Of a stretch of 64,000 nt of DNA, positions 28,154 through 38,975 are shown piece after piece; position 1 is the stretch's first letter; the number at the start of each line of letters is the position of its first letter. Source of the DNA: Bartonella doshiae NCTC 12862 = ATCC 700133 (GTDB lineage: Bacteria; Pseudomonadota; Alphaproteobacteria; Rhizobiales; Rhizobiaceae). Below the pieces are notes generated by a model. It did no database searches. It saw only the letters and a list, made by a program, of their open reading frames with translations, and had not been told where the DNA came from. The stretch is taken from contig NZ_JH725095.1 in NCBI RefSeq assembly GCF_000278155.1, positions 293,501-357,500 on the forward strand. Reading direction: 5' to 3'. Position numbers and translations under genes: made by a program.

Positions 28154-28972
28154 TCAAAAAAACGGACTCCTTAAAAAGCTATAAAAACATAACGGTATCG
28201 CTACCATAAATGCAATGGTTAAAAGATAAGCAAGAATTTTTTTGACAGAATAACGTAAAAATAAGGAATCTCCTAAAGTCCCTGCCTTTAAAAAAGGACC
28301 AGAATAATTATTTTCAACACAACAATCAGATTTTTGAATATCAGAATGGCTCTCTTCTATTATAGAATGCCCAATCATCCTCTCCGTTTCCTCTACAGAA
28401 GGTCCCATCACACTATCTTTTTGTAAAGAACGCTCATTCCCTTGTTGCGATGTATTTACGGCATTTTCCTGGATTGGAGGAATATTATTTTGTCCCAAAG
28501 AATTTAACACCTTTTGAAATGAAAAGCTTTTTTGATTTTCCTCACATGTCATATTGGCAAGATGATGCACAACAGAATCAAGCGATTTTGAACGAGACAT
28601 ATGCCGTGTTATTGCTGCTTCTTCTAAACTTTTCTTTTCATTATGGAAGTTTTGAAGAAGCGTTTTTATCTGTTCTAAATATTCAAAAAGCATTTTTTCT
28701 TTTTTACGACGAATATAATGTTCCGCTAAAATTGCGCGACTAATATCATCCAAATAAGATTTAAAACTTTCTTCTACAGAACTCTGCCTAGTCAAATGAC
28801 CTGGGGAACGCTTCATCTGCATTTGTGCGTAAACAGAACGTAATTTTTTAGCAATGTCCGTCATCGTCATTTCAGCAGGCATGCGCACAGCCTTCTTTTG
28901 CTTAGAAACAAAAGAAGAAGGCTCATCACAACTAACTTGCTTTATAGTATGACTCTTCGTATTCACGAACAC
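28154..28972 (-). CDS. Tail-anchored protein of unknown function
   Basis: 272 residues. A charged, helical N-terminal two-thirds (about residues 40-130 look coiled-coil prone) leads through a low-complexity Ser/Glu-rich linker to a single C-terminal transmembrane helix (about 247-268), so the protein is probably anchored with its bulk in the cytoplasm. It is a single gene. I recognise no domain, and it may be restricted to Bartonella. Confidence 0.55.
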   Translation of the reverse strand: MFVNTKSHTIKQVSCDEPSSFVSKQKKAVRMPAEMTMTDIAKKLRSVYAQMQMKRSPGHLTRQSSVEESFKSYLDDISRAILAEHYIRRKKEKMLFEYLEQIKTLLQNFHNEKKSLEEAAITRHMSRSKSLDSVVHHLANMTCEENQKSFSFQKVLNSLGQNNIPPIQENAVNTSQQGNERSLQKDSVMGPSVEETERMIGHSIIEESHSDIQKSDCCVENNYSGPFLKAGTLGDSLFLRYSVKKILAYLLTIAFMVAIPLCFYSFLRSPFF

Positions 28973-29521
28973 TACCCCTCATTTATCTTTTCTTTTATAA
29001 AGAATCGCACGAATAAATGAGAGTATGTTTTATTTTGGTAAATAGAGCTTTAAGAGCTTTCAGAAACATTGAAAAATTTTCTATTGAATTTTTCTTTTTA
29101 AAATTTGAATTGAAAAACTGTTTTTGCTGTTTTGACTATTCTGCTATGACGTGAAACACTTACTGTATCCCTGTCTATTAGCAAAAAAGTGGAACGAAAA
29201 AAGGACAGCCTCATTTTGTTCTTCATAGACCTTACTATTTTGAATCCCTTTTCGTAAAATTATTTTACAAACTATAACAAATATATACATTGAAAATGCA
29301 ACAGCTGTGATTTTTTTACTTTTTATTCAAGCAAAGCAGGCAATTATTAAAACGCAAAACAAAGCAAAAAAGAAACAAATAATAACGGTGAAAGAATACA
29401 AACAAACAGAGAAAGCTCCTATAATTCAAAACCCAATTATAGGTGAGATTCAGTTTTAAACGAGTTGGTTTCTTATGCTTATTACGATAAACTTGTGATC
29501 ATATAAACAAAGAGGATCATC
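28973..29521. other. Spacer upstream of etfB with a perfect inverted repeat
   Basis: About 550 AT-rich bases. The only notable feature is CCTATAATT (29418-29426) and its exact complement AATTATAGG (29435-29443), about 80 bases before etfB. It is a candidate operator or short hairpin of the etf operon. No gene seen. Confidence 0.4.
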
Positions 29522-30268
29522 ATGAAGATAATTGTCGCTGTCAAACGTGTTGTTGATTACAATATCAAAATACGTGTCAAACCCGATAACACAGGCGTTG
29601 ATTTGTCCCATGTAAAAATGTCTATGAACCCTTTTGACGAAATTGCCATAGAAGAAGCAGTCCGCCAGAAAGAAGCCGGAAAAATTTCAGAGGTTGTTCT
29701 TGTTTCAATTGGAACAGAAGCAGCACGGGAGACTTTACAAACAGGGCTTGCAATGGGTGCTGATCGCGCTATCCTTATAACAACTGAAAAGACGCTTGAA
29801 CCTTTAGCAATTGCTAAAATTCTTAAGGTTATTGTTCATGAAGAAAAACCCGATATGGTCTTTTTAGGCAAGCAAGCCATTGATGACGACAGCAACCAAA
29901 CCGGACAAATGCTTGCAGCCCTTCTTGGTTGGGGACAAGCAACTTTTGCCTCACATCTAACGATAGAAGGGAAGCAGGCGATAGTTACCCGCGAAGTAGA
30001 TAATGGCACCCAAACCATTTGTTTTCCTCTTCCCATAGTGATGACCACCGATCTGCGACTAAACGAACCACGTTATATTTCTCTTCCTAATATTATGAAA
30101 GCAAAAAAGAAAACTATTGAACAAAAAGCTCTTGCTGATCTTGGCTTAGAAACACGAGCACGTTTAACGGTCTTAAGTATTGAAGAGCCACAACCCCGAA
30201 AATTTGGTGTAAAAGTGGCAAATGTAGCAGAGCTTGTCAGTGCATTAAAACAAACAAGACACATTTAA
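29522..30268 (+). CDS. etfB: Electron transfer flavoprotein beta subunit
   Basis: 248 residues, the usual length. The signature region [19 protein letters not shown] (near residue 120) and the N-terminal [14 protein letters not shown] are typical. EtfB pairs with EtfA to form the FAD- and AMP-binding soluble carrier that takes electrons from acyl-CoA and other dehydrogenases. It heads a three-gene operon etfB-etfA-ETF:quinone oxidoreductase, with the spacings expected for cotranscription. Confidence 0.95.
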   Translation: MKIIVAVKRVVDYNIKIRVKPDNTGVDLSHVKMSMNPFDEIAIEEAVRQKEAGKISEVVLVSIGTEAARETLQTGLAMGADRAILITTEKTLEPLAIAKILKVIVHEEKPDMVFLGKQAIDDDSNQTGQMLAALLGWGQATFASHLTIEGKQAIVTREVDNGTQTICFPLPIVMTTDLRLNEPRYISLPNIMKAKKKTIEQKALADLGLETRARLTVLSIEEPQPRKFGVKVANVAELVSALKQTRHI

Positions 30269-30320
30269 CATTCACTAACTAATAGATCCAAAGCAACAAT
30301 ATACAAAAGGGCAAAAACTT

Positions 30321-31241
30321 ATGGCAATACTTTTATTGGCCGAACATAATATAGAAGAAACCGCAAAAGCACTTACCGCCGCTCGTGCAATTTGCAACAT
30401 TATCGATATTTTGGTTTGTGGAACCAAGATTCAAGAAATTGCCGAAAACAGTGCCAAGCTCGCCGATGTGCGACAAGTACTTATTGCCGAAGCTGATTAT
30501 TTAACACACCAATTGGCTGAACCTGTAGCAGATACGATTGTCAACTTAGCAAATGACTATAATGTAATCATGGCGGCTTCCAGCAGCACCGGAAAAAATG
30601 TGATGCCACGCGTAGCTGCACTTCTTGATTCGATGCAAATTTCAGACATTGTCGCTATCATTGCACCCGATACTTTCAAACGACCAATTTATGCCGGAAA
30701 CGCAATTGAAACGGTACGTACCACAGACCGTCAAAAGGTCATAACAGTCCGTACAGCCTCTTTTACACCAACCCCAAAAAACAATGATGCTTCTCCCATA
30801 AAAACAATAACACCAGCGCCCAATCCAAATCTATCTTCTTTTTTAAAAGCGGAAATTAGCAAAAGCGATTGTCCTGACATTACCTCAGCACGTGTTATTG
30901 TATCAGGTGGGCGTGGTCTTGGTTCACAAGAGCAATTTATGGCGCTCCTTTTGCCTCTTGCAAACAAATTAAACGCTGCCTTGGGTGCCAGTCGAGCCGC
31001 AGTTGATGCGGGTTATGCCCCCAATGATTGGCAAATTGGACAAACAGGAAAAGTTGTTGCCCCTGAACTCTATATTGCCGTCGGTATTTCTGGTGCAATT
31101 CAACATTTAGCTGGTATAATGGACGCACAAGTGATTGTCGCCATTAATCAGGATGAAGAAGCCCCTATTATGCAAATTGCTGATTACGCTCTTGTAGGCG
31201 ATCTTCACAAAATTATTCCTGAATTGGAGAAAGCTTTATAA
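30321..31241 (+). CDS. etfA: Electron transfer flavoprotein alpha subunit
   Basis: 306 residues. The C-terminal FAD domain contains VSGGRGLGS (near residue 194), ASRAAVDAGY, QIGQTGKVVAPELYIAVGISGAIQHLAGI and INQDEEAPIMQIADYALVGDL, all classical EtfA motifs. It begins 52 bases after etfB and ends 3 bases before the oxidoreductase gene. Confidence 0.96.
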   Translation: MAILLLAEHNIEETAKALTAARAICNIIDILVCGTKIQEIAENSAKLADVRQVLIAEADYLTHQLAEPVADTIVNLANDYNVIMAASSSTGKNVMPRVAALLDSMQISDIVAIIAPDTFKRPIYAGNAIETVRTTDRQKVITVRTASFTPTPKNNDASPIKTITPAPNPNLSSFLKAEISKSDCPDITSARVIVSGGRGLGSQEQFMALLLPLANKLNAALGASRAAVDAGYAPNDWQIGQTGKVVAPELYIAVGISGAIQHLAGIMDAQVIVAINQDEEAPIMQIADYALVGDLHKIIPELEKAL

Positions 31242-31244
31242 ACC

Positions 31245-32906
31245 ATGAATGCACCTATGCATCACCAACGCGAAAGCATGGAATTTGATATAGTGATTGT
31301 GGGAGCGGGACCCGCAGGACTATCCGCAGCAATTCGTTTAAAACAAATTAATCCCGATCTTTCTGTCACAATTGTTGAAAAAGGTGCTGAAGTTGGTGCA
31401 CATATTCTCTCTGGTGCCGTTATCGATCCCATTGGTATCGATACACTCTTACCAGAATGGAAAAATGACTACGATCATCCCTTCAAAACCCCTGTTACCG
31501 ATGACCAGTTTTTTTTGCTAAAACCAAAGCATGCAACAATATTTCCCAATATTTTTCGCCCTAAAATTTTATCGAATGATGGTTGTTATATTGTTTCTCT
31601 TGGAGATGTTTGCCGCTGGTTGAGTAAAAAGGCCGAAGCACTCGGCGTTGAAATCTACCCTGGTTTTGCCATATCACATACCATTGAGAATAATAACGGG
31701 GCTATCATTGGTGTTCTAACAGGAGATATGGGACTTAAAAAAGATGGAACTCCTGGAAAGAATTATATGCCTGGTATGGCTTTACTGGCAAAATACACTC
31801 TCGTTGCAGAAGGAGCACGTGGCTCACTTACAAAACAACTAATACATAAATTCGATCTCAGTAAAAACCGTGAACCACAAAAATTTGGTCTTGGGCTTAA
31901 AGAGCTTTGGGAAGTTGAATCGCCAAAACACAAACTCGGTTTAGTTCAACATTTCATAGGCTGGCCATTAGATAATGAAACCGGCGGTGGTGGTTTTCTT
32001 TATCACCAAGAAAACAATTTAATTTCTGTCGGCTTTGTTGTGCACTTAGATTATAAAAATCCTTATCTCTCTCCTTTCGAAGAATTTCAACGTTTTAAAA
32101 CACATCCAAAACTTTATGAAATCTTCAAAGATGCAAAATGCCTTTCCTATGGTGCACGTGCTATCAACGAAGGTGGTTGGCAATCTGTACCAAAACTGAC
32201 CTTTCCAGGTGGAGCACTTATTGGTTGTTCTGCAGGCTTTGTTAATGTCCCTCGTATCAAAGGATCACATAATGCCATGTTATCTGGTATCTTAGCAGCC
32301 GATAAAATTGCTATAGCTCTTGCACAAGGACGCGCCCATGATGAAGTAAAAGAAATCGAAGAGCATTGGCGAAAAAGCCCCATTGGCAAAGATCTTTACA
32401 AAGTACGCAACGCCAAACCGCTCTGGGCACGATATGGTACAAAATATGGAATCAAGCTTGCCGGTTTTGACATGTGGTGGCAACAACTGTTCGGGTTTTC
32501 CTTATTTAGAACCCTCTCCCACGGAAAAGAAGATTACGCATGTCTTGAACCAGCAGGAAAATTTCAACCTATTGCTTATCCAAAACCAGATGGTATTGTC
32601 ACCTTTGATCGTCTGTCCAGTGTTGCGCGTTCTAATACACACCATGAGGAAAACCAACCATGCCATTTGAAAATAATCTCACAAGAAAAACAAAAAAACT
32701 CAGAATATATAATCTATGGAGGACCTTCCACACGCTATTGCCCTGCTGCTGTGTATGAATGGTTAGACCATAATAATCACGAAACTTATGTAATAAACGC
32801 TTCTAATTGTATACATTGTAAAACATGTGACATTAAAGATCCCAATCAAAATATCAATTGGACATGTCCTCAAGGCAATGATGGACCTCTTTATCCCAAT
32901 ATGTAA
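31245..32906 (+). CDS. Electron transfer flavoprotein-ubiquinone oxidoreductase
   Basis: 553 residues. N-terminal FAD dinucleotide fold (VIVGAGPAGLSAAIRL, near residue 18), the membrane-docking and quinone region (GGGGFLYHQENNLISVGFV) and a C-terminal 4Fe-4S site (NCIHCKTCDIKDP) characterise ETF-QO. It passes electrons from EtfAB to ubiquinone at the inner membrane. Having all three genes adjacent gives a complete electron route from dehydrogenases into the respiratory chain. It starts 3 bases after etfA. Confidence 0.95.
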   Translation: MNAPMHHQRESMEFDIVIVGAGPAGLSAAIRLKQINPDLSVTIVEKGAEVGAHILSGAVIDPIGIDTLLPEWKNDYDHPFKTPVTDDQFFLLKPKHATIFPNIFRPKILSNDGCYIVSLGDVCRWLSKKAEALGVEIYPGFAISHTIENNNGAIIGVLTGDMGLKKDGTPGKNYMPGMALLAKYTLVAEGARGSLTKQLIHKFDLSKNREPQKFGLGLKELWEVESPKHKLGLVQHFIGWPLDNETGGGGFLYHQENNLISVGFVVHLDYKNPYLSPFEEFQRFKTHPKLYEIFKDAKCLSYGARAINEGGWQSVPKLTFPGGALIGCSAGFVNVPRIKGSHNAMLSGILAADKIAIALAQGRAHDEVKEIEEHWRKSPIGKDLYKVRNAKPLWARYGTKYGIKLAGFDMWWQQLFGFSLFRTLSHGKEDYACLEPAGKFQPIAYPKPDGIVTFDRLSSVARSNTHHEENQPCHLKIISQEKQKNSEYIIYGGPSTRYCPAAVYEWLDHNNHETYVINASNCIHCKTCDIKDPNQNINWTCPQGNDGPLYPNM

Positions 32907-33134
32907 CTCCAGTTCCTTCCATAAAAACGACAGCCTATAAAATGTAATGATAAGAAATTTTTTTACAAAGAAAAATACACTTGATTTCGCAGTTCTCTAA
33001 AAAATATACACATCGTCGCTTCAAACCTGTTTGCATCAAAAAAATAATTCAAAAGAAAAAACGAGAATATCTCTAAAATAATATGTTACCATAACACCTC
33101 AAAAAGCAATCTTTGAAAATATTGACAAAGCTTT

Positions 33135-33926
33135 TTAATTTGTTGATGAAGCATTCATCTTTTGCAAAGTAGTCTCAAGGGCCGTAGTTAAAGCCTCCCT
33201 CCCCCCGTTATGAGTAAAGCAGTTTGATAAAAGTTCATTTGTTCCCCCTTTCGTTGAAAAATCTTTTTCAAGTGATGCAAAGTTAAGAGGTTCAGCGCCA
33301 TTAATTGCTTTCATTTTGCGCATTTCATCAGTAAGATTTCCAAACATCATAGCAAGAAAATCTGCTGACTGCTGTTTTTGTAATCCCTGTGTCATAAACC
33401 ATTGATGTGCTGTTTCTATAAAATTAAAATAAACCCCCATTAAAGAACCAGCTGTCATGAAAAGATTAAACTGTTCTTCCGTATCCAATACTACTGCACC
33501 TCCCAATGCATCAAATAAAGCGCGCAAAAATGAATTATCTGGATAAATTGGCGTCAAATGTTTGCATTCTGCAACAAAAGGAAGTGGAACAGCACGATAA
33601 ACCTGATGATTGATCCACGCTTCAATTTCTGCTGTTTTTGCCATAGCAAGCACGGAAACAACAAGTTGTTCTGGACAAAAATGAAGAGAACGCAAAATCT
33701 CTTCTGCAATTTGGTTGGGAAGACAAAGAAAAACACAATCGCTCATATCTAATAATGCTTGATTATTTTCAGCAACCATAACTTTATCATACTTGTGTGA
33801 AAGCTTCTCAGCTATCTGCGCATTGCGTGGTGAAACAATAATTGAAGAAACATCAAAAGCACTCATCATTAAGCCATCCACCATGGAAGCACTAATTTTG
33901 CCTGTTCCTAAAAAGCCAAGTCTCAT
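33135..33926 (-). CDS. Pyrroline-5-carboxylate reductase family protein
   Basis: 263 residues. An N-terminal NAD(P)-binding fold (MRLGFLGTGKISASMVDGL) and a ProC-like helical dimer domain with KGGTNE near residue 228. The start is secured by AAGGAGAAGAA before the ATG. P5C reductase makes proline from pyrroline-5-carboxylate. The C-terminal motif departs from the canonical ProC P-G-G-T-T/A, so a related dehydrogenase role remains possible. Confidence 0.75.
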   Translation of the reverse strand: MRLGFLGTGKISASMVDGLMMSAFDVSSIIVSPRNAQIAEKLSHKYDKVMVAENNQALLDMSDCVFLCLPNQIAEEILRSLHFCPEQLVVSVLAMAKTAEIEAWINHQVYRAVPLPFVAECKHLTPIYPDNSFLRALFDALGGAVVLDTEEQFNLFMTAGSLMGVYFNFIETAHQWFMTQGLQKQQSADFLAMMFGNLTDEMRKMKAINGAEPLNFASLEKDFSTKGGTNELLSNCFTHNGGREALTTALETTLQKMNASSTN

Positions 33927-34195
33927 TTCTTCTCCTTACTTCATCATTTTAAGACACGAAAAAATACATAAAAAAAGCAACGCATAACATAGCAAGAACA
34001 ATCAATTCAAATAGGTTTTAGGCCCATCAAAAAGATGTAAAAACCAACGAACTAACAGCCATTGCCAACAAACTGTGCCAAAATTTATTTCATAACTGTT
34101 TGATCTCACACTTTACAGGACTCGAACTATTGTGCATTTTCTCTCATCACTATGCGCATAAAAATGAAATATTGCTCATTTCCCTCGAAAAATCA

Positions 34196-34576
34196 TTACG
34201 TATTAGACGTAAAAAATGCTGGAATATGATGTGGCAAACGCCATGGCAAAATAGCAATAAAATCAAAACGCACAGATAAAAGAGCATAATCTTTTTGTCG
34301 TGCTAACCAAATATCAGCCGCCGCCTCAATACGCCTTTCACTCATCCGAGAAACCGCAATCATTGCTTCAGCCAGTGTGGAGCGTGCTTTGACTTCAACG
34401 ATTAAAACAAGATTTCCACGTCGCGCAATTAAATCAATTTCACCACATTTCGTTTTAAAACGAATTTCAGCAATGTGAAACCCTTTGAGTCGCAACCACC
34501 AAGCAGCCCATTTTTCAGCACGAACACCTCGATAAAAAGATTTTTGTCTGCGTTCTCTTTGCATCACCTTACACAT
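34196..34576 (-). CDS. YraN/UPF0102 family nuclease-like protein
   Basis: 126 residues. The restriction-endonuclease-like core is visible as [21 protein letters not shown], with the D and E-V-K metal-site pattern, plus the N-terminal G-x-x-AE-x-WAAWWL helix. The function of YraN is not established; a role in DNA processing is assumed from the fold. It overlaps the end of rsmI, the conserved neighbour in many proteobacteria. The start is ambiguous between 34576 and the ATG four codons later. Confidence 0.85.
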   Translation of the reverse strand: MCKVMQRERRQKSFYRGVRAEKWAAWWLRLKGFHIAEIRFKTKCGEIDLIARRGNLVLIVEVKARSTLAEAMIAVSRMSERRIEAAADIWLARQKDYALLSVRFDFIAILPWRLPHHIPAFFTSNT

Positions 34577-35456
34577 TCTTCAAAAAAGTCAGCCGTTGAA
34601 AAAGTTCCTGCTTTTTTAAACCTGTTTTTTTTGCCGCCAAAGCAGCCGCTTTAGCAGCAGAGTATGTACCAGCTAATTCTAATAACATTTCATCAATCTC
34701 TTGACTGCTTATCACTTCTAAAGAAAAAACTGGTTCTCCAACAAGAACAACAATTTCTCCACGAATGCGCACTTGTTTACTGTAACTTTCGAATAAGTTT
34801 CTTAAAGTAGAAACATCCACTGTTTCAAACTTTTTCGTTAATTCACGACAAATTGCTGCAGGCCGATCAGCAGAAAAAACAGAGACCATATCCTGCAAAG
34901 TCTCAATAAGACGATGAGGCGATTCATAAAAAACCAAAGTAGCAGGAATAGCTTTTAATTGTTCCAATCGCTTTTGCCGCTGTATCTTACGTGCACTCAA
35001 AAAACCTGCAAAGAAAAAACTATCTGTAGGAAACCCCGTCGAAACAAGAGCAGCCAAAAGAGCAGATGCACCAGGAATTGCAATGACTTTATGGCCAGCT
35101 TTACGTGCCTCTTCTACCAATCTAAATCCAGGATCAGAAATAAGTGGTGTTCCAGCATCTGATACAAGAGCCACAGTTTTGTTGTCTGCCAAAGCCGCTA
35201 ATAACCTTGGTCCTGCTTTTTGCACATTATGTTCATGATAAAGGAAAAGCTTTTTTTGAATTCCATAGCGTTCCAACAAAACACGCGTTACCCGCGTATC
35301 CTCACATGCCAACATATCAACGCCTGCAAGAATTTGCAAAGCACGAAGTGTTATATCTGCAAGATTTCCAATAGGTGTAGATACTAAATACAGTGCTGGC
35401 TCTATGACAGGTGCAGAATAAGCATGAGCACCTATAAAATATGCTTTCTCACGCAT
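34569..35456 (-). CDS. rsmI: 16S rRNA (cytidine-1402-2'-O)-methyltransferase RsmI
   Basis: 295 residues. Tetrapyrrole-methylase fold with [19 protein letters not shown] near the N terminus, [23 protein letters not shown] (near residue 99) and FYESPHRL (near 175), all RsmI hallmarks. It methylates the ribose of C1402 in the decoding centre. The C-terminal tail ends in the short helical RsmI extension. Confidence 0.94.
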   Translation of the reverse strand: MREKAYFIGAHAYSAPVIEPALYLVSTPIGNLADITLRALQILAGVDMLACEDTRVTRVLLERYGIQKKLFLYHEHNVQKAGPRLLAALADNKTVALVSDAGTPLISDPGFRLVEEARKAGHKVIAIPGASALLAALVSTGFPTDSFFFAGFLSARKIQRQKRLEQLKAIPATLVFYESPHRLIETLQDMVSVFSADRPAAICRELTKKFETVDVSTLRNLFESYSKQVRIRGEIVVLVGEPVFSLEVISSQEIDEMLLELAGTYSAAKAAALAAKKTGLKKQELFQRLTFLKNV

Positions 35457-36575
35457 GCCATTCTTTCATAATAAAATAACCTCTCTACATCAGATCTCAT
35501 AGCCTTAACCGTCATCATCCGCCATTTCTATTAAAATGTTCTTTGCACCCAAAAACAAAACTCACAATCATAAAATGTCTTTCTCTAACATCCAATATTT
35601 TTTAAGCATCATAACCCACTTTAATCAGCATAATTGCGTTCAGCAAAATACATTTTTATCTGACAAAGTCATATCAAACAACTTTACACAAAACCTTTTT
35701 TAAAGATTCAAAGTAAGAATGAGTGAAATTGTCGCCTCCAACTCCATCATTTTAAGAAGGCAATATTTTAGAAACTCCTATAATCCTCATTTTGAATCAG
35801 CCTCGTCCACACATTGTCAATAATATTCTCAACGCTAATATAAAATGCACTTTCTTACAGGAGTAACAAAGCAACACACTGATTTATAGTCATGATTCAT
35901 CATTTTGCACATTGCAATTAATAAAAAGCATTTGCTTTTGCACCACGTCACAAACAAAACTGATATGTAGGTAAAACTATTAAAATAAGGAGTCAAAATG
36001 ACTCTCACGAACCGTGTAAATACAAAAGGACTATCATAACATTGAAAACTAGAAAATATAATAATGGTATCAGATTACACCTTCATAAGCAAAAAATATT
36101 AGTAATCAATGGACTTGTTTTATATTATACTACTCACAAAAACGCTGTTGTGAAATAGGCTTGGTAGGTAATGAAAAATGTCTTTTCAAAACAAACACGT
36201 GAATAAACAATACGCCCCACATTGTTGTTAAAAAATATGAACCTTCAGCACTAAGAGAGCTTAATCTTATTATATTCCCAATTTTGTAATATTTTCTATC
36301 GTCTTTGCAAAGAAATGATTAATATTCCAAAAGTTCATACTGAAAAGTACTTTTTGTAAAGAAATGAAATCGTTTAAAATGCTATCTCTCTACAAACACA
36401 ACAGAGAGATTATATAAAATAGGTATCATAGCCCAATTATATGACAAATTTTTATATCTTTAATTTCTGGAACAGTCTCACTTAAGAAAGTGCAGCGCAT
36501 ACACACTGAAATGATCATAAAACAAGTACTTTATATTCTTCAATTCTTGTTTATTCTTCTATATAAAATACAAAT
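35457..36575. other. Gene-free spacer of about 1.1 kb
   Basis: AT-rich, with stops in all frames. In related genomes a gene often lies upstream of rsmI; none is readable here. The only small item is an AAGGAG followed by a 13-codon frame at 35998-36039, too short to call. Confidence 0.5.
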
Positions 36576-37670
36576 TTAAGAAAATTTGTATTTTATTTGA
36601 TCAATAATTGCACGGTAAATCTTAGCATACTCTTTGCCACCATCAGCAACAAAAATAGGCATTCCCTCATCTGAAGAAGACCGTAAAATTGCATCAAGAG
36701 GCACTTCTGCTAAGAAAGGTACTCCTCGGCGTTCTGCTTCTGCATGCATACCACCGTGGCCAAAAATATCGTAACGTTTTTGCGTATCAGGAGCAATAAA
36801 ATAACTCATATTCTCAATGAGTCCCAAAATAGGAACATCAACTTTCATAAACATTTCTATCGCTTTACGCGCATCAACCAAAGCAAGATCTTGCGGAGTA
36901 GAAACGATCAGTGCACCTGTTAACTGTACTTGTTGAGCAAGCGTTAATTGCGCATCTCCTGTCCCTGGTGGCATATCAACCACCAAAACATCAAGAGGAT
37001 CCCATGAAACATCTCTGAGTAATTGAGTCACAGCTGCCATTACCATAGGACCACGCCATACTACCGGCTTTTCTTCTTCAACCAAAAATCCCATCGACAT
37101 CAATTTAAGACCGAATTTTTCAAGAGGTTGAATTTTTTTTTCACTAATAAACTGCGGCTTTTGATGCACCAATCCTGTCAAACGCGGCAAAGATGGACCA
37201 TAAATATCAGCATCCATCAAGCCCGTTTTAAAACCAGCATCCTTTAAAGCTAAAGCAATATTGATCGCCATTGTAGATTTACCAACCCCTCCTTTGCCAG
37301 AAGCAACTGCAATCACATGCCGCACACCTTTTATAGGCATTTTTACTGGCAAGAGATTTGCTCTACGTTTTTGTGCAGAAAAACCTGTATTTCTAGATAT
37401 CTGAGAAGAAACTTTCGGTTTTTTTTCTGCCGTAAGTGTAACAACAACAGACTCAACGCCATCCAGATCACCCACCACTTCTTCAGCAGCTTTGCGCAAT
37501 GATTCCCATTCTTGCACACACCCATCAGGAACTGTAATGGAAAAGAAAACCTTACCATTAACAATCAATATTTCTGAAAGAAGTCCTAGCGATACAATAT
37601 CGCTTTCAAAATCCAATCCTTTGACTTTATGTAAAGCATTACGGACAACCTCACTTGTAATAGGATTCAT
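36576..37670 (-). CDS. Mrp/ApbC-type Fe-S cluster carrier ATPase
   Basis: 364 residues from the ATG at 37670 (GAGGAAAA upstream); the longer frame to 37724 is a membrane-like artefact. An N-terminal MIP18/DUF59-type domain (residues 1-90) is followed by a deviant Walker A P-loop (VASGKGGVGKSTMAINIAL), VVDMPPGTGDAQLTL and the family's IENMSYF stretch. Such NBP35/Mrp proteins bind and transfer Fe-S clusters. The usual C-terminal C-x-x-C is not seen: after IENMSYFIAPD the expected cysteines are absent, so the cluster site may differ. Confidence 0.9.
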   Translation of the reverse strand: MNPITSEVVRNALHKVKGLDFESDIVSLGLLSEILIVNGKVFFSITVPDGCVQEWESLRKAAEEVVGDLDGVESVVVTLTAEKKPKVSSQISRNTGFSAQKRRANLLPVKMPIKGVRHVIAVASGKGGVGKSTMAINIALALKDAGFKTGLMDADIYGPSLPRLTGLVHQKPQFISEKKIQPLEKFGLKLMSMGFLVEEEKPVVWRGPMVMAAVTQLLRDVSWDPLDVLVVDMPPGTGDAQLTLAQQVQLTGALIVSTPQDLALVDARKAIEMFMKVDVPILGLIENMSYFIAPDTQKRYDIFGHGGMHAEAERRGVPFLAEVPLDAILRSSSDEGMPIFVADGGKEYAKIYRAIIDQIKYKFS

Positions 37671-38329
37671 ATTTTTCCTCTCTATACAAATGCCAAAGAA
37701 CATAGCAATAAAAACAAAAAGCACTTCAAATGAATCACCTAAAAGTTTCTCACTTTACAAGAAAGATAAAATATAAATATTTTGTGCCTTATTCTTTTTA
37801 ACACTAAACTAATCCCAAATGAAAACACATAACAGGTAAAATTTATTATAAAATCCCACGAACATGTTTTTCCCAACCATCACTTTTTAAGAATCTTCCC
37901 CTAAGCGCTTTTATAGCCAAAATTTAAGCAAATCTTCATATTTAAAGGGAAAAGCAATTATCTCAAACGAGACTTTATCATAATCAGACAACAACAAGAT
38001 ATCACTTTTTACGCAATAGACCTGCTAAATCTAACCGCTTTTTTAATTTTCTGTGATATGTCTGTCTTTTGTGCAACAAAAATTCAAAAGAAATATTTGT
38101 AAAATTAATCACTATTTTCTTTTATTTTCAAAGTATGATAAACGAAATGAACATTCGTTCATGGAGCTTTTTTGTATTTTTTCAAGAGAGAGAAAAATAA
38201 TCTAAGATTGACTTTTTTTGTGTTTTTCCCTATGAATAGGCAATTATTCTAAGAGGAATAAAATTGTTTATCTTGCACATAACTGCCCATAAAACTTAAG
38301 AAGGGCCGCACTCCGCGGTATTTAAATAA
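37671..38329. other. Spacer upstream of rpmH
   Basis: About 660 AT-rich bases. A short palindrome (ATGAAC-ATTC-GTTCAT, 38147-38162) lies about 170 bases before rpmH. I see no gene. The promoter of the rpmH-rnpA-yidC-yihA operon should be in the last 150 bases. Confidence 0.4.
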
Positions 38330-38464
38330 ATGAAACGTACTTACCAACCCTCTAAACTTGTTCGTAAACGCCGTCATGGATTTCGTGCACGCATGGCAAC
38401 AGCTGGTGGACGTAGAGTTATTGCTGCAAGGCGTGCTCGTGGACGTAAGCGGTTATCCGCTTGA
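38330..38464 (+). CDS. rpmH: 50S ribosomal protein L34
   Basis: 44 residues, the standard length. It begins [19 protein letters not shown] and ends with the basic [12 protein letters not shown] tail, which is unmistakable L34. It heads the conserved order rpmH-rnpA-yidC-yihA. Together these supply a ribosomal protein, the RNase P protein, the membrane insertase and a ribosome-biogenesis GTPase. Confidence 0.98.
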   Translation: MKRTYQPSKLVRKRRHGFRARMATAGGRRVIAARRARGRKRLSA

Positions 38465-38582
38465 TCATTTAAATTTTCACAACAGTTGAATATTGTTTGT
38501 TCTTTCTGCGTTGTGAAACTTTCGTTGTAAACTTTTAATATCTGCTTTTGCAGGTGGTTAGTGGAATTGCAAAGCGCTTTTT

Positions 38583-38975
38583 ATGAAGAAAAAACATCCC
38601 TGCCGCATTCGCAAGAGAGCGGATTTTTTGGCTGTACGCACAGGAGAAAAAAGACGTGGTCCCTTATTTCTTCTCGAGGTTAAGTCCCGTGAACAAACAA
38701 CGGATATAGAGTCTGTTTCTGTTCCGCGTATAGGTTTTACTGTTACACGTAAAAATGGTAATGCTGTCAAACGTAATCGTATCAAAAGACGTTTGCGTGA
38801 AGCGGTAAGGGTTGGTTTAACAAATAATATGGAAGCAGGAACAGATTATGTCATTGTAGCACATCCCGATGCGCTCCATGCGTCTTTTACGTCTTTAATT
38901 AGTGAATTAAACCGGCGGATAAAGCCAAAAACAAAACACCAACAACGGCAACAAGGTAATACGAATGGAATATAA
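38583..38975 (+). CDS. rnpA: Ribonuclease P protein component
   Basis: 130 residues. The motif [28 protein letters not shown] (near residues 50-77), with its basic RNR box, is the RnpA signature; the N terminus begins with the RIRKRADF block. The protein helps the RNA subunit bind and cleave pre-tRNA. It lies 118 bases after rpmH and overlaps the yidC start by 11 bases. Confidence 0.95.
   Translation: MKKKHPCRIRKRADFLAVRTGEKRRGPLFLLEVKSREQTTDIESVSVPRIGFTVTRKNGNAVKRNRIKRRLREAVRVGLTNNMEAGTDYVIVAHPDALHASFTSLISELNRRIKPKTKHQQRQQGNTNGI

Noticed and set aside
35998..36039. AAGGAG followed by a 13-codon frame (possible leader peptide)
   Set aside because: No gene follows on that strand, so an attenuator role makes no sense; likely chance.
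38147..38162. GAAC-N4-GTTC palindrome upstream of rpmH as a LexA-type box
   Set aside because: Alphaproteobacterial LexA uses GTTC-N7-GTTC; the site is short and far from the gene.
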